Below, piece by piece: positions 63,535-64,000 of a stretch of 64,000 nucleotides of DNA; the first letter of the stretch is position 1; every line of letters begins with the position of its first letter. Both the position numbers and the translations under genes were made by a program. The DNA comes from Dugong dugon (taxonomy: Eukaryota; Chordata; Mammalia; Sirenia; Dugongidae): assembly GCA_030035585.1 (NCBI GenBank), contig CM057481.1, positions 10,193,128-10,257,127 on the forward strand, read 5' to 3'. Under the pieces are notes generated by a model that was given only the letters and a program-made list of their open reading frames with translations, did no database searches and was not told the origin of the DNA.

Positions 63535-64000
63535 CCGTAATGGATATTTGCTTTTAGCTCTGATTTTGACAGATGTGTGACATCAATGTAAATATTTTGT
63601 GTCAGAAGTCTGGCCTGGCAGTGTACAGAGCCGTCCACCCTGAGAAGCCTGTGGTGCCCAGCATTATACACCGTGGACCATCTGAATTGAACCAGCCACA
63701 GTCCTGCCGCTTGGGTGTAAAGCAGCCCAACACCAGGGAGCAGAGACGAAACCATGACTAGGGGAAAATTCACAAGGCAGTAAGACTTCGTCCGATGAAG
63801 GAGCAGACAGCTTTCACAGTCACAGCAGCCCCGTAGGAAGGGGACAGAGTAGGAACCAAATGTCGTACAGATAACACAGGCGCTATTCATCCAGGGTCCT
63901 ATTTTTAAGTGACAGTGGTATATTTTTGGCCATTCCCATCCCATTGATGGTCCAGCTCCAATTTCCCTTTAGAGTTTTTTTTTTCCCATGGTTGATTCTA
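63535..64000. other. Repeat-poor right edge, no gene seen
   Basis: Overlapping frames on both strands (139 codons minus, 62 codons plus) without family similarity. They cover each other and end without splice context. The right edge is cut by the window. Confidence 0.4.

Noticed and set aside
63525..63944. 139-codon minus-strand frame at the right edge
   Set aside because: No family similarity, competing plus-strand frame, and no supporting signal.

Overview
The window is nuclear DNA from a placental mammal, almost certainly an afrotherian and most likely an elephant or close proboscidean relative. The basis is about two dozen copies of the afrotherian tRNA-derived SINE (AfroSINE), fragments of an afrotherian RTE-type LINE, lineage-specific L1 3' ends and a ~480-500 bp MaLR-like LTR, over a background of pan-mammalian MIR, L2, MER5A, MLT1 and L1M fossils. 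The species call rests on remembered family consensus features, not on a database search. No protein-coding exon, functional RNA gene, CpG island or bacterial-type system can be supported. All longer open frames are in repeats, in a 30-bp minisatellite, or are chance frames. The window reads as intergenic or deep-intronic DNA.

Layout. 1-5 kb: L2, MIRs and two AfroSINEs, plus an unexplained 88-bp local duplication. 5.5-8.5 kb: an afrotherian L1 3' end on the + strand carrying a DNA-transposon MITE, a MaLR-like solo LTR and an RTE-tailed SINE as secondary insertions. 9-20 kb: old L1M/MIR/L2 pieces, a tRNA-Gly-headed composite SINE, two AfroSINEs inserted one after the other at the same site in a MIR, the 30-bp minisatellite, and an RTE 3' end with perfect target-site duplications (TSDs). 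20-32 kb: L2, AfroSINEs, an antisense L1 3' end and an MLT1 LTR. 32-40 kb: long stretches without recognisable repeats alternating with antisense L1 fragments. 40-50 kb: the richest transposon stratigraphy, with a deletion derivative of the RTE, an RTE copy that keeps its endonuclease but lacks reverse transcriptase, an L1-in-L1-plus-SINE nest, a split hAT fossil, and a three-level nest L2 > RTE > LTR. 50-64 kb: MIRs, AfroSINEs, a further solo LTR, piled-up L1 tails, another RTE derivative and a second tRNA-Gly SINE.

The coherent biology is the transposon ecology. The RTE LINE supplies the enzymatic machinery. At least three kinds of short element here carry pieces of it: AfroSINEs with RTE-like tails, the tRNA-Gly composite SINE, and headless 5'-plus-3' RTE derivatives. 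Target-site duplications were read directly for many insertions and give their relative order. Several repeat-poor AT-rich blocks (near 14.8-15.5, 30.5-30.9, 32.1-32.6, 33.8-34.0 and 39.4-40.2 kb) are the best places to look for conserved regulatory DNA, which sequence alone cannot prove.
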